A stretch of DNA of 64,000 bases from Microvirga flocculans ATCC BAA-817. Its GTDB lineage: Bacteria > Pseudomonadota > Alphaproteobacteria > Rhizobiales > Beijerinckiaceae. Below, one piece after another: positions 48,298 through 57,800 of the stretch. The stretch is from positions 62,001 to 126,000 of the forward strand of contig NZ_JAEA01000003.1 of assembly GCF_000518665.1 (NCBI RefSeq), written 5' to 3'. The notes under the pieces were generated by a model that ran no database searches, was not told the origin of the DNA, and was given only the letters and a program-made list of their open reading frames with translations. A program made the position numbers and the translations under genes. The first letter of the stretch is position 1. The number at the start of each line of letters is the position of its first letter.

Positions 48298-49197
48298 TTA
48301 CTCCTCCTGTAGGCAATCCCGGATCAGTTGCGCCACATGCTGAACGGCCATGTCGCTGTCGCGGCGCTTGTGCCAGGCCATGTGAAGCGGAAAGCCCTGA
48401 ACGGCAATCGGAGGCTCGAAAACGGCAAGCGAAGACTCGTGATCGGGCGGGATGCAATGACGCGGCAGCAGCGCGATCAGGTCTGAGGCTTCGAGCGTCG
48501 ACGGCACCATCAGGAAACTCGGCATCACGAGACCTACGCGCCTGGAGCGCCCCAGGGATGCAAGTGCTTCGTCAAGAGGGCCGTGCCTGTCGCCTCGCCC
48601 TGAGACAAGGATATGAGGATAGGAAAGCCATGCATCGAGGTTGAATCCAGCTGCCGCAGGATGGCCCTTGCGCATGGCCACCACATAGGTCTCCTGCAGC
48701 AGTTCGATGCGGTGAAACTGCGAGCCCAAAGGCGGCAGGACCGAAATCGCCAGATCGACATCGCCGCGGGAAAGCCGCTCCGTCACATCGGCAGCCCCAT
48801 GCCAGGGCATGATCACGAGATCGATTCCGGGCGCGGTATCCCGTAATGGCCCGAAGAGGCTTCGCGTCACGATGACGGCCGGATGATCGGCCATGACCAC
48901 ACGGACCGATTGCCTGATATCCGCCAGAGCGCGCTGGGGCGGATCCAGGATCGTCACGACGGAGGCCAGGACCTCCTTCAAGGGCTCACGCAAGGCCTTC
49001 GCCTTCGCCGTCAGCCTCATGCCCCCTCCCGCCCGCTCCAGCAGCGGATCGCCGAAAAGATGGCGGCAGCGGTCGAGGGCGCTCGATGTCGCCGGCTGGG
49101 AAAGTCCGAGCCGGATCGCCGCGCGGCTGACATGCGCCTCGTCGAGCACGGCATCCAGAACGACGAGAAGGTTGAGATCGACACTTCTTAAATTCAT
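48298..49197 (-). CDS. LysR-family regulator of the flavodoxin-fold oxidoreductase
   Basis: A 299-residue LysR protein of the NodD-like kind: LNLLVVLDAVLDEAHVSRAAIRLGLSQPATSSALDRCRHLFGDPLLER in sense is the winged helix (about 9-57), and the effector domain follows, with VDLAISVLPPLGSQFHRIELLQETYVVAMRKGHP. It is divergent from the oxidoreductase gene across 88 bp that contains an AT-rich dyad, the likely operator. The start is the ATG of MNLRSVDLN. Confidence 0.9.
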   Translation of the reverse strand: MNLRSVDLNLLVVLDAVLDEAHVSRAAIRLGLSQPATSSALDRCRHLFGDPLLERAGGGMRLTAKAKALREPLKEVLASVVTILDPPQRALADIRQSVRVVMADHPAVIVTRSLFGPLRDTAPGIDLVIMPWHGAADVTERLSRGDVDLAISVLPPLGSQFHRIELLQETYVVAMRKGHPAAAGFNLDAWLSYPHILVSGRGDRHGPLDEALASLGRSRRVGLVMPSFLMVPSTLEASDLIALLPRHCIPPDHESSLAVFEPPIAVQGFPLHMAWHKRRDSDMAVQHVAQLIRDCLQEE

Positions 49198-49231
49198 GAA
49201 ACGAATAATATCATATATTTTATATCCATTA

Positions 49232-49244
49232 GATAAATTTTATC
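49232..49244. promoter_or_regulatory. GATAAA-T-TTTATC dyad, candidate LysR operator
   Basis: A perfect 6-bp-arm palindrome in the AT-rich divergent gap between the LysR and oxidoreductase genes, 42 bp before the oxidoreductase ATG. The T-N11-A form of LysR sites fits. Confidence 0.5.
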
Positions 49245-49285
49245 GTAGGCCGCAAGCTCCTTCCTGTCATCAACAGGAGGCTGCC

Positions 49286-49834
49286 ATGCCCAATACGCTC
49301 ATCCTCGTCGCCCACCCCCAGATGGACGCATCGCGCGCCAACAAAGCGCTTCTTGCCGCCGTCGCGGGGCGTCCCGGCATCGCGATCGTCGATCTCTACG
49401 GTGCCTCTCCCGGCGGGCGCATCGATGTGGAAGCACAGGTTCGCCATCTTCTCGGTGCCGACCGGATCGTTCTGCAGTTTCCCATGCAATGGTATGCAAC
49501 CCCATCCCTGCTGAAGGAATGGCAGGATCAGGTGCTGACGCGCATGGTTTATCTGGCCTTCGAACAGGAAGGTCGGCTGCTCAAGGGCAAACCCATTCTG
49601 GCTGCGGTCACGGCCGGAGCGCCGGAGAAGGCCTACAGCCCGGAAGGCTACAATCTCTTCTCGGTTGCCGAATTGCTGCGCCCCCTGGAGGCGACCGCCA
49701 ATCGCTGCGGCCTGCACTGGCAGGAACCCTTCATTGTCTATGACGCGCGCGATGCAAGTGACGAGATACTGGCTCACGCAGGTGATCGTTACGCCAATCG
49801 GCTCGGCAATCTCAGCCTCACCCTGGCCGCATGA
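49286..49834 (+). CDS. NAD(P)H-dependent flavodoxin-fold oxidoreductase (KefF/MdaB-like)
   Basis: A 182-residue FMN-type quinone/azo reductase. LILVAHPQMDASRANKALL at the start binds the FMN phosphate, then DRIVLQFPMQWYATPSLLKEWQDQVL (near 60-86, the signature of the family), AAVTAGAPEKAYSPEGYN and a C-terminal GLHWQEPFIVYDA. AGGAGG precedes the ATG. It is divergent from the LysR gene and probably induced by it. The next gene is a small membrane protein 12 nt downstream. Confidence 0.92.
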   Translation: MPNTLILVAHPQMDASRANKALLAAVAGRPGIAIVDLYGASPGGRIDVEAQVRHLLGADRIVLQFPMQWYATPSLLKEWQDQVLTRMVYLAFEQEGRLLKGKPILAAVTAGAPEKAYSPEGYNLFSVAELLRPLEATANRCGLHWQEPFIVYDARDASDEILAHAGDRYANRLGNLSLTLAA

Positions 49835-49846
49835 AAGGAGGGCGCC

Positions 49847-50239
49847 ATGCAAGCCCTGTCCCACCCCCTCCGCCCCAGGCTTCTCCCGGCCATCGTCATC
49901 GCTCTGACGTGGATCATCCCGCTCCTGATCGTGACGCAATTCTTTCTCGTCGGACTCGCGATCTTCGCGGACGGGGCCATGTGGAATCTTCATGCCGCCT
50001 TGGGCGGGTTCATTGCCATTCCCATCACCACGATGCTGCTGATCGGCCTCGTCAGCACAAGCATGCGCTGTTTGCGCATGCTGAGCATGACGGTCTTTGC
50101 CCTTTACCTGCTGCAGATCGTCTGGCTGGCGGTAGGCGAGGTCACAGGCATCGGAGCCTTGCGGGCGGCCCATGCTGCAAATGCCGCGTTGCTTCTCTTG
50201 GCGAGTGCAGCTTTGGCTTACCGCACTGGTTCGGCATGA
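49847..50239 (+). CDS. Small integral membrane protein (DUF6220-like)
   Basis: A 130-residue protein with four membrane helices (about 14-40, 48-68, 76-100, 106-126). Short basic ends and a WNLHAALGGF motif resemble DUF6220-type proteins, but recognition is tentative. It lies 12 nt after the oxidoreductase gene and likely shares its LysR-controlled transcript. No function is claimed. Confidence 0.72.
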   Translation: MQALSHPLRPRLLPAIVIALTWIIPLLIVTQFFLVGLAIFADGAMWNLHAALGGFIAIPITTMLLIGLVSTSMRCLRMLSMTVFALYLLQIVWLAVGEVTGIGALRAAHAANAALLLLASAALAYRTGSA

Positions 50240-50273
50240 CGATGATCGCATTCATGCCAATGCTGCCTTTGCC

Positions 50274-50303
50274 CATCATGGCCGGGAAGGCCCGGCCATG
50301 ATG
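50274..50303. repeat. REP-like hairpin CATCATGGCCGGG...CCCGGCCATGATG
   Basis: A perfect 13-bp stem with AAGG loop between two convergent gene ends. It shares the ATGGCCGGG/CCCGGCCAT core with the ispE-flanking copies and may also terminate both transcripts. Confidence 0.8.
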
Positions 50304-50316
50304 CTTTCTCACACCC

Positions 50317-51183
50317 TCAATGCGCCGCCAGCCATTGCAGCAGTTCCGCATCGAAGAGAGCGCTCTCTTCGAGCTGCGGCGTATGCCCGCTCTTCTCGAA
50401 CACGCGGACCGTCAGATCCTTGAAGCGCTCGCGATACGGGGCCCATGTGGCATAGGGCGCGACGAGATAATCGTATCGTCCGAGGGCGAGGAAGACCGGC
50501 ACGTCGAGCCGGTCCAGGCCATTCGCAATGTCGATATCGCGGAAGATCTCGCCCCAGAGATGGTCGAAGACGGGCATGTTCACATGCACGCCTTCCCACA
50601 GGGGCGCGGCGTCGAAGTCATGATCGTACCAGCTTCTTGCGCCCAGCCGGATGCAGAAGGTGATGAAGCGCCTCTCGGGCGCAGCCTCGATCTCGGCGGG
50701 AAGAGCCGCGAGATCGCGCGCAAGCTTCGCCTTGCGCGCGGGGCAGACGGATTCCGTCCAGTACTGCTCCGATGCCTCCTGATGCGCGGCGCTGTGGCTC
50801 GGCCCCGTGCCGATCACGACCACATGCGACACGTGCTGCGGATAGCGCTTGGCGTATTCGAGCGCCATGTATCCATGGCCGGAATGGCCGATGATGACGA
50901 TCTTCTCCAATCCCAGATGTCGCCGGACCCGCTCGATATCGTCGAGGACGACATCCAGCGTGTAATCGGAAGAGGTCGCCTCTCCCGACAACCGGGCAAA
51001 GCCCCGATGATCGACGAAGATCAATTGCAGCGACTGCCGCAAGTTTTGAGAGAAGACCCGTGGGTAATAGATTGCGCTGCCGATCACAAGAGCGGGCTGA
51101 CCCTCGCCCTCGACGGAATAGGCCAGCGTGAAAGGGCCTGCGTGAACGGTGCCGCGCGCGACGGCGCGATTGCTGTCAGACAT
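50317..51183 (-). CDS. Alpha/beta hydrolase
   Basis: A 288-residue alpha/beta-fold hydrolase, probably an esterase, epoxide hydrolase or proline iminopeptidase-like enzyme. The nucleophile elbow is GHSGHGY with S101, the acid is D in LALGRYDYLV near 240, and the His is in KSGHTPQLE near 265. The oxyanion block is VDHRGFARLSG. ATG 51183 is preferred over an ATG six codons upstream because AAGGAA lies at the right distance. It is divergent from a LysR gene across 317 bp, so regulation by it is likely. Confidence 0.9.
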   Translation of the reverse strand: MSDSNRAVARGTVHAGPFTLAYSVEGEGQPALVIGSAIYYPRVFSQNLRQSLQLIFVDHRGFARLSGEATSSDYTLDVVLDDIERVRRHLGLEKIVIIGHSGHGYMALEYAKRYPQHVSHVVVIGTGPSHSAAHQEASEQYWTESVCPARKAKLARDLAALPAEIEAAPERRFITFCIRLGARSWYDHDFDAAPLWEGVHVNMPVFDHLWGEIFRDIDIANGLDRLDVPVFLALGRYDYLVAPYATWAPYRERFKDLTVRVFEKSGHTPQLEESALFDAELLQWLAAH

Positions 51184-51500
51184 GATGTTTCCTTCATCCA
51201 TGCGTCATGATCCGGCCGAAACGTCCGTTTCGGCGCGTTGAGAGGTGGCTTGCATGCCACGATGCTCTGCCGGATCCGTCGCTAACGGATGAGGGGCATG
51301 GCCGTGTCCTTTCGCGTTCAGGGATGCTTTTGTCTCAAGTGCGAGGCTTTGTGAAGGGCTTCCCCTCCCTCAAAACTGAGGAGGTCCCCCATGCGGCTGG
51401 CGGGCTGCGGGCAGGCGTCCCGCAGGCGATGGTGCGGCCCGTCAAACAGGCCGGAACATTCCCCTATGCCGAACCCGGTTCAACGCTTTAGCATCCTTTC
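51184..51500. other. Divergent region between hydrolase and LysR gene
   Basis: 317 bp without a supportable gene. It must hold the promoters of both flanking genes. No long dyad stands out; a short ORF starting at 51391 overlaps the LysR start and has shadow-like codons. Confidence 0.5.
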
Positions 51501-52397
51501 ATGGCTTCTTCGTCTCTCGACTCCTCTCGCCTCGCCTTCGCCGACCCGTCCTGGGACGACCTGCGGATCTTCCTGGCCGTGGTGGCTCACGGATCGATGA
51601 ACGCCGCCGCCAGGGCGCTGGGCCAGAGCCAGCCGACCGTCGCGCGGCGCGTCAAGGCGTTGGAGGAAGCCCTCGGGCTCTCCCTTTTCCAGCGCGGCCC
51701 GAACAATCTCGAGCTGACGGAGGCCGGGCGGGCCCTTCTCGAAGCCGCTCTCCCCATGGGCGAGGCGGCGGCGGCCGTCACGCGCACGGCGGCGGCCTAC
51801 AGGCCCGATCCCGACGCACCCGTGCGCGTGACGGCGACCGCCTCGGTCACCATGTTCCTCTCGCTCCACGCGGCGGAGCTGCACGAGGCCGCCGCGCCCG
51901 TGGAAATCGCCTATATCCCGACCCGGCAGCGGCTCGACCTCGCATCCGGCGAGGCCGATATCGGCCTGCGGATGCGCAACCTGCCGGAGGGCACGGACGA
52001 TCTCGTGGCGCGCAGGATCGGGCGGATCGCCTTCGCCATCTATGCGCGCACGGAAAACCCGGAGGCCGTCATCGCCCCGCCGGAGGATCCGACCCTGTCG
52101 CGGCAAGCGGCCTATGTGGCCGATTTCGCCAAGGGACGCACGATTGCCGCCCGCATCGGCGACATGCCGATCCGCTATCAGGCCGCGAAGGCGGGCCTGG
52201 GCGCAGCCTTCCTGCCCTGCTGGCTCGGAGATGCGGACCCCGACCTCGTCCAGGTACTGAAGCCCGAGGGAGACCTGGTGGAGGACGTGTTCCTCGTGAT
52301 GCACCGCCGCAGCCGGAGCCGCCCCAACGTGACGCGGGTCGCCGATGCGCTCGCGGCCCTGTTCAAGCGCAATCAGAAGGCGCTCGTCGGCGGGTGA
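51501..52397 (+). CDS. LysR-family transcriptional regulator
   Basis: A 298-residue LysR protein. The winged helix is at about 18-70 (FLAVVAHGSMNAAARALGQSQPTVARRVKALEEALGLSLFQR in sense). The effector lobes carry VEIAYIPTRQRLDLASGEADIGLRM. The hydrolase gene next door is divergent and a plausible target. The stop TGA directly abuts the mutY stop on the other strand (no base between). Confidence 0.9.
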   Translation: MASSSLDSSRLAFADPSWDDLRIFLAVVAHGSMNAAARALGQSQPTVARRVKALEEALGLSLFQRGPNNLELTEAGRALLEAALPMGEAAAAVTRTAAAYRPDPDAPVRVTATASVTMFLSLHAAELHEAAAPVEIAYIPTRQRLDLASGEADIGLRMRNLPEGTDDLVARRIGRIAFAIYARTENPEAVIAPPEDPTLSRQAAYVADFAKGRTIAARIGDMPIRYQAAKAGLGAAFLPCWLGDADPDLVQVLKPEGDLVEDVFLVMHRRSRSRPNVTRVADALAALFKRNQKALVGG

Positions 52398-53525
52398 TCA
52401 GTCCTGCGGCTTCGCCGCGCCCTTCGCAGGCTTCTTTCCCGACGCCTTCGCCCCCGGCAGCTCGCCCAAGGCGTGCGCGAGCACCTTCTTCATGACGCCG
52501 GGCAGCGCCTCCTCGTGCAGGTGCAGGCGCGGCGTCCAGCGCATGTCATGAGGAGCGGGCGTGCCTTTGGGCACCTTGGCGAAGAGCACCGTCATCTCCA
52601 GCGGGAAATGGGTGAAGACGTGCCGGACCGTGCCCGGCAGGCGCTGCCAGCGGGCCTCGATGGGCGCGTCGAGCACGGCGCGGGAGGGCTCGTAACCCGG
52701 CTCCCAGGCGCTCGTCGGCGGCTCTGCCATGCCGCCGAGGAGCCCTTGCGGCGGGCGGGTGCGGAGCAGGATCGTGTCGTCGGCCCGCAGCACCACGAAG
52801 GCCGCGCCTTTGCGCAACTGCCCGCTCTCCTTCTTCTGCTTGCGCGGGAAGGTCTCCTGCAGGCCCTCGGCGCGGGCGCGGCAGGGAGCCATCCAGGGAC
52901 AGAGCGCGCAGGCCGGGCGCTTGGGCGAGCAGATCGTGGCGCCCAGGTCCATGACCGCCTGGGCGAAGTCGCCGGGCCGGTCCTCGGGCACCAGCTCCTC
53001 CGTCAGGGAGCGAATTAGGGGCTTGGCCTTGGGCAGCGGCTCCTCGACCAGGAAGATCCGGGACATGACCCGCTCCACGTTGCCGTCCACCGCCGCCGCC
53101 TTCTCGTTGAAGGCGATGGCCGCCACGGCGGCGGCCGTGTAGGCACCGATGCCGGGGAGCTTCAAGAGCTCGGCCTCGGTCGCGGGGAAAACCCCGCCAT
53201 GCGTCTCCACGACCGCCTTGGCGCAGGCGTGAAGATTGCGGGCGCGGGAGTAATAGCCGAGACCGGCCCAGGCCTGCATGACCGATTCCGTCGGCGCCTC
53301 GGCCAGCGCCTTCACGGTCGGGAAGCGCTCCAGGAAATTCAGGTAATAGGGCCTGACCGCAGCGACCGTCGTCTGCTGCAGCATGATCTCGGACAGCCAG
53401 ACGCGGTAGGGATCCGCGACCTCCCCGGGCTTCGCGCGCCATGGCAGATCGCGCCGGTGACGGTCGTACCAGGCGAGGAGGTCCTGCGGGTCGGGCTTGG
53501 TGACGCTCGAAGCGGGCGTTAACAT
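52398..53525 (-). CDS. mutY: A/G-specific adenine glycosylase
   Basis: A 375-residue base-excision repair enzyme that removes A opposite 8-oxoguanine. The catalytic Glu is E46 in LSEIMLQQTT, the helix-hairpin-helix is LPGIGAYTA at 123-131, and the Asp is D147 in AVDGN. The 4Fe-4S cysteines are C199, C206, C209 and C215 (CSPKRPACALCPWMAPC). The C-terminal NUDIX-like domain (VVLRADDTILLRTRPPQGLLGGM) reads the oxidised base. The final Lys/Ala-rich tail (KASGKKPAKGAAKPQD) is an extension. ATG 53525. Divergent from dciA. Confidence 0.96.
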   Translation of the reverse strand: MLTPASSVTKPDPQDLLAWYDRHRRDLPWRAKPGEVADPYRVWLSEIMLQQTTVAAVRPYYLNFLERFPTVKALAEAPTESVMQAWAGLGYYSRARNLHACAKAVVETHGGVFPATEAELLKLPGIGAYTAAAVAAIAFNEKAAAVDGNVERVMSRIFLVEEPLPKAKPLIRSLTEELVPEDRPGDFAQAVMDLGATICSPKRPACALCPWMAPCRARAEGLQETFPRKQKKESGQLRKGAAFVVLRADDTILLRTRPPQGLLGGMAEPPTSAWEPGYEPSRAVLDAPIEARWQRLPGTVRHVFTHFPLEMTVLFAKVPKGTPAPHDMRWTPRLHLHEEALPGVMKKVLAHALGELPGAKASGKKPAKGAAKPQD

Positions 53526-53582
53526 GTGACGTGGAATAACGGTCCTGCGCACATATTCCAACGTGGCTTTTGGACATTCAAC

Positions 53583-54092
53583 ATGAGACGACCGAGACCC
53601 CTGGCCCGCCCCCTCGCCGAATTCCTCGACGTCTGCCTGTCCCCCAGCCTGGCGGCGCAGGGCTTCGCCACCTCGGACATCCTCCTGGCCTGGCCCGACA
53701 TCGTGGGCGAACGGCTGGCCGCCTTCACCCAGCCCCTCAAGATCGAGTGGAAGCGCAAAGCCCCCCATGCCGATCCGGAAGCCCGGCCCGATCCGGCCAC
53801 CCTGGTCATCCGGGCGGAAAGCGCCTTCGCCCTGGAACTCCAGCACATGGCCCCGACCATCATCGACCGGGTCAACACCTATTACGGCTGGCGCTGCATC
53901 GGGAAGCTGGTGCTGAAACAAGGCCCCGTGCGGCGGGTCGAGAAGAAGCGCCCGGCCCCTCCCGCCATCGCCCCGGCGGACCGGGAAAAGGTCGGCAGGG
54001 CCGTCGAGCCCATCGCGGAGGAATCCCTGCGGGCGGCCCTCGACCGGCTGGGCCAGGCGATCGTCAGCTCCGGTTCACGCACGAAAGCGTGA
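53583..54092 (+). CDS. DciA-like (DUF721) helicase-loader-related protein
   Basis: A 169-residue DUF721-family protein; DciA members help load the replicative helicase DnaB where no DnaC is present. The domain (PLAEFLDVCLSPSLAAQGFATSDILLAWPDIVGERLAAFTQPLKIEW in sense, then TLVIRAESAFALELQHMAPTIIDRVNTYYGW) fills residues ~10-115. The tail is Pro/Arg-rich. The ATG of MRRPRP at 53583 is preferred over a GTG at 53526 that begins inside the mutY leader. Part of the conserved mutY-dciA-dsbA-smc cluster of Rhizobiales. Confidence 0.8.
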   Translation: MRRPRPLARPLAEFLDVCLSPSLAAQGFATSDILLAWPDIVGERLAAFTQPLKIEWKRKAPHADPEARPDPATLVIRAESAFALELQHMAPTIIDRVNTYYGWRCIGKLVLKQGPVRRVEKKRPAPPAIAPADREKVGRAVEPIAEESLRAALDRLGQAIVSSGSRTKA

Positions 54093-54163
54093 GATATCCG
54101 GCGCTTGCCTCGCGAGCGCAGTCATTCTACCGCAGGACGAATTCTCTCAGGAGCCATTCTACG

Positions 54164-54802
54164 ATGATCACCCGGCGTCAGACGCTTCAGCTTCTCGGAA
54201 CCGCAGCCGCGACGGCTCTTCTCGTCACGGGCGGCCCCGCCTTCGCCCAGAACGTGTCCCCATCGGACCTTGCGGTCCAGGGCCCCCTGGGCGACGTGGC
54301 CCTCGGCCCGGAAAACGCCAAGGTGACGATCATCGAGTACGCCTCGCTGACCTGCTCGCATTGCGCCAATTTCCACAAGACCACCTGGCCGGAGCTGAAG
54401 AAGCGCTACATCGACACCGGCAAGATCCGGTTCGTCCTGCGCGAGTTCCCGCTGGATCCCCTGGCGACCGCCGGGTTCATGCTCGCCCGCTGCGACGGGA
54501 ACGAAAAATATTACCCGATCACGGACCTGCTTTTCGAGCAGCAGCGGAACTGGGCCTTTGTGGACAAGCCCCTGGACGCCCTGCGCCAGCTCATGCGGCA
54601 GGCCGGTTTTTCACAGGAAAAATTTGACGCTTGCCTCAAGGACCAGAAACTATATGACGCAGTCAACGCGGTGAAGAACCGGGGTATGGAACAGTTCCGT
54701 GTGGACTCCACGCCCACTTTCTTCATCAATGGTCAGCGTCACCCCGGAAGCCTGTCGATCGATGAGATTGAGAAGGTCATCAAGCCTCTGCTGGGAGAGT
54801 AA
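54164..54802 (+). CDS. DsbA-family thiol:disulfide protein
   Basis: A 212-residue exported thioredoxin-fold protein. The N-terminus MITRRQTLQLLGTAAATALLVTGGPAFAQ is a Tat-like twin-Arg signal (cleavage near 29). The active site is CSHC at 64-67 (SLTCSHCANFH), with the cis-Pro loop in DSTPTFFINGQ. It probably introduces or isomerises disulfides in the periplasm; the CxxC pair CSHC differs from E. coli DsbA's CPHC. It follows dciA with a 71-nt gap and precedes smc. Longer frame readings through dciA are shadows. Confidence 0.92.
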   Translation: MITRRQTLQLLGTAAATALLVTGGPAFAQNVSPSDLAVQGPLGDVALGPENAKVTIIEYASLTCSHCANFHKTTWPELKKRYIDTGKIRFVLREFPLDPLATAGFMLARCDGNEKYYPITDLLFEQQRNWAFVDKPLDALRQLMRQAGFSQEKFDACLKDQKLYDAVNAVKNRGMEQFRVDSTPTFFINGQRHPGSLSIDEIEKVIKPLLGE

Positions 54803-54847
54803 TCTCCCTCAACCCGCCCCCAGGGAGCGGGACGGGAAGGCGCGTCC

Positions 54848-57800
54848 ATGAAACTGACGCGCCTTCGCATCGCAGGCTTCAAGACCTTCGTCGAGCCGAC
54901 CGACTTCCTGATCGAGCCGGGCCTGACCGGCGTCGTCGGGCCGAACGGCTGCGGCAAGTCCAACCTCGTCGAGGCCCTGCGCTGGGTCATGGGAGAGAAC
55001 TCCCACAAGAACATGCGCGCCACGGGGATGGACGACGTCATCTTCTCCGGCTCCGGCAACCGCCCGGCCCGCAATTGGGCCGAGGTGATGCTCACCATCG
55101 ACAATGCCGAGCGCACGGCGCCCGCCGCATTCAACGATACGGACCTGCTGGAAATCTCCCGCAAGATCGAGCGCGAGGAAGGCTCGACCTACCGGGTCAA
55201 CGGCAAGGAGGTGCGCGCCCGCGACGTGCAGATCCTTTTTGCCGATGCCGCCACCGGCTCCCGCTCTCCCGCCCTCGTCCGCCAGGGCCAGATCAGCGAG
55301 ATCATCTCCGCCAAGCCCCAGTCCCGCCGCCGCATCCTCGAAGACGCCGCCGGTATCGCGGGCCTCCATGCCCGCCGCCACGAGGCGGAGCTGCGCCTGA
55401 AGGCCGCAGAGGACAACCTGGTCCGCGCCGAGGACGTGATCCGCGAGCTGGAAAGCCAGATCGAGAGCCTGAAGCGCCAGGGCCGCCAGGCCTCACGCTA
55501 CAAGAACCTCTCCGCCGAGATCCGCCGTCTCGAAGCGCTGATGTACGCCATCAGCTTCGCCGAGGCGCGGGAGCAGGCCGCCGCGGCGGAACGTCAGGTG
55601 GCCGACGACCTCAAGGCCGTGGCCGACGCCACCGAGGAGCAGACCCGGGCCGCCACCGCCCAGGCCGTCGCCGCCCATGCGATTCCCGCCCTGCGCCAGG
55701 AGGAGGCCGCCGCCGCCGCCGCCCTGCAGCGGCTCACCCATGCCCGCAACGAGCTCGAATCGGAGGAGCGGCGCTCCAAGGACCGCGTTACCGAGCTCGA
55801 GCGCCATATCGGCGATCTCAACCGCGACATCGCCCGCGAGGCCGCCCAGCGCACGGATGCGGAGGCCACCATCGAGCGCCTCCAGTCCGAGGCCGCTGAA
55901 ATCGCCCAGACCTCCGACGGAGCGGACGATGCCCGCACCGAGGCCGAGGAGCGCCTTCATACCGCCGAGGCGGAACTCGCCGAGGCCGAGGCCGCCCTGA
56001 GCGCCCTCCAGGCCCAGACCTCCGACCTCAACGCCCGCCGCGCCGCCCTGGAGCGCGCCGTGCGCGAGGAGATGGAGCGCGCCGCCCGTTTCCGCTCCGA
56101 GAAGGAGCGCCTCGAACGCGAGATCGCGGCCCTGTCCGCGTCACCGGAGGATGGCCCCTCCCTCGACGACCTGCGCGAGGACGCGGCGATCGCCGAGGAG
56201 ACCGCCCAATCCGCCGAAGAGGCCGTGATCGAGGCCCGTGAAGCTCTCGCGGCAGCCCGCGAGGCGGAGAACCGCCTGCGCCAGCCCCTCAACGAGACCG
56301 AGCGCAAGGCGCAGCGCCTGGAGACCGAGGCGCTGACGCTCGCCAAGCTCGTCACCTCGGCCACCGGCGACCTCTGGCCCCCGGCCCTGGACCAGATCAC
56401 CGTCGAGAAGGGCTACGAGACGGCGCTCGGCGCCGCCCTGGGCGACGACCTCGAAGCCTCCACCAACCCCTCCGCTCCGGCACATTGGGAAATGACCGGC
56501 GCCGGTGAGGGCGACCCCGCCCTTCCGGACGGCGTCCGCTCGCTTGCCGATCTGGCCCGCGCCCCCGCCGAGCTTCAGCGCCGCCTGCGCCAGATCGGCG
56601 TGGTGAGCAAGGCCGACGGGCTGCGCCTGCGCGGCCTCCTGAAGCCCGGCCAGCGGCTGGTGTCTCAGGAAGGCGACCTGTGGCGCTGGGACGGCTTCAC
56701 CACCGCGGCGGAAGCGCCCTCTCCCGCGGCCCGGCGCCTCGCCGAGAAGAACCGCCTGGGCGACCTGGAACGCGAGGCCGCGGAAGCCCGCGAGGAAGCC
56801 GAGCATCTGCGACATGAGGCGGAAGCCGCGCTCGACGCCGTGCGCCGGGCCGCCTCGCACGAAATGCAGGCCATCGAGGCCGCGCGCCAGGCGCGCCAGG
56901 CCCTCGATTCCGCCCGGACCCGCCTTGCCGCCGCCGAGCGCAAGGATGCCGAGCTCGGCCAGCGCCGCTCGGCCCTTCAGGAAGGCCTGACCCGCCTCTC
57001 CGAGAGCGAGGCGGAGGCCCTGGAGCGCGTGCAGGATGCCGAGAGCGCCCTGCAGGACCTCGCCCCCGCGCCGGATCTCGAAAGCCGCCTGCTCGAGGAA
57101 CGTACCCGCGTCGCCGAGCGCCGGGCCGCCGCCTCGGAGGCGCGGGCCGCCGTGCAGGCGCTCCTGCACGAATCCGAGCTGCGCCGCCGCCGGCAGGACG
57201 CTCTCGCCGCCGATATCCGCCTCTGGACCGAACGCGCCGCCCGCGCCGCCAAGGCCTTCGAGGACCTCGGCGAGCGCCTCGAACGGGCCCAGGACGAGCA
57301 TCAGCGCCTGCTGGAGGCTCCCGATACCTATCTCCAGCGCCGCCGCGCCCTCATCGCCGAGGTCGAGGAGGCGGAGGCGAAGCGCAAGGAGGCCGCCGAC
57401 CGGCTGGCCGATGCGGAGACGAGTCTCGCCGAATCGGACCGGGTGGCCCGCGCAGCCCTGGAAGCGCTCGCCGCCGCCCGCGAGGCCCGCGCCGGCTCCC
57501 AGGCCCGTCACGAGGCCGCCGTGGCGCGCCTTGCGGAGATCACCCGCACCATCGCCGAGAATCTCGAAACGACCCCGGCCGGGCTCATCGTGCTCGCCGG
57601 CCTGAAGGAGGCGACGGAGCTTCCTTCCCACACGGAGATCGAGTCGAAGCTCCACTCCCTCAAGAGCGACCGGGAACGCCTAGGCGCGGTGAACCTGCGC
57701 GCCGACGAGGAGCTCACCGAACTCGAGACCAAGTACAACGGAATCGCCACGGAGCGGGACGACCTCGTCGAGGCCATCAAGCGCCTGCGCCAGGCCATCG

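Noticed and set aside
53570-54163. In-frame N-terminal extension of the DsbA-like protein
   Set aside because: It overlaps dciA in another frame and would hide the signal peptide.
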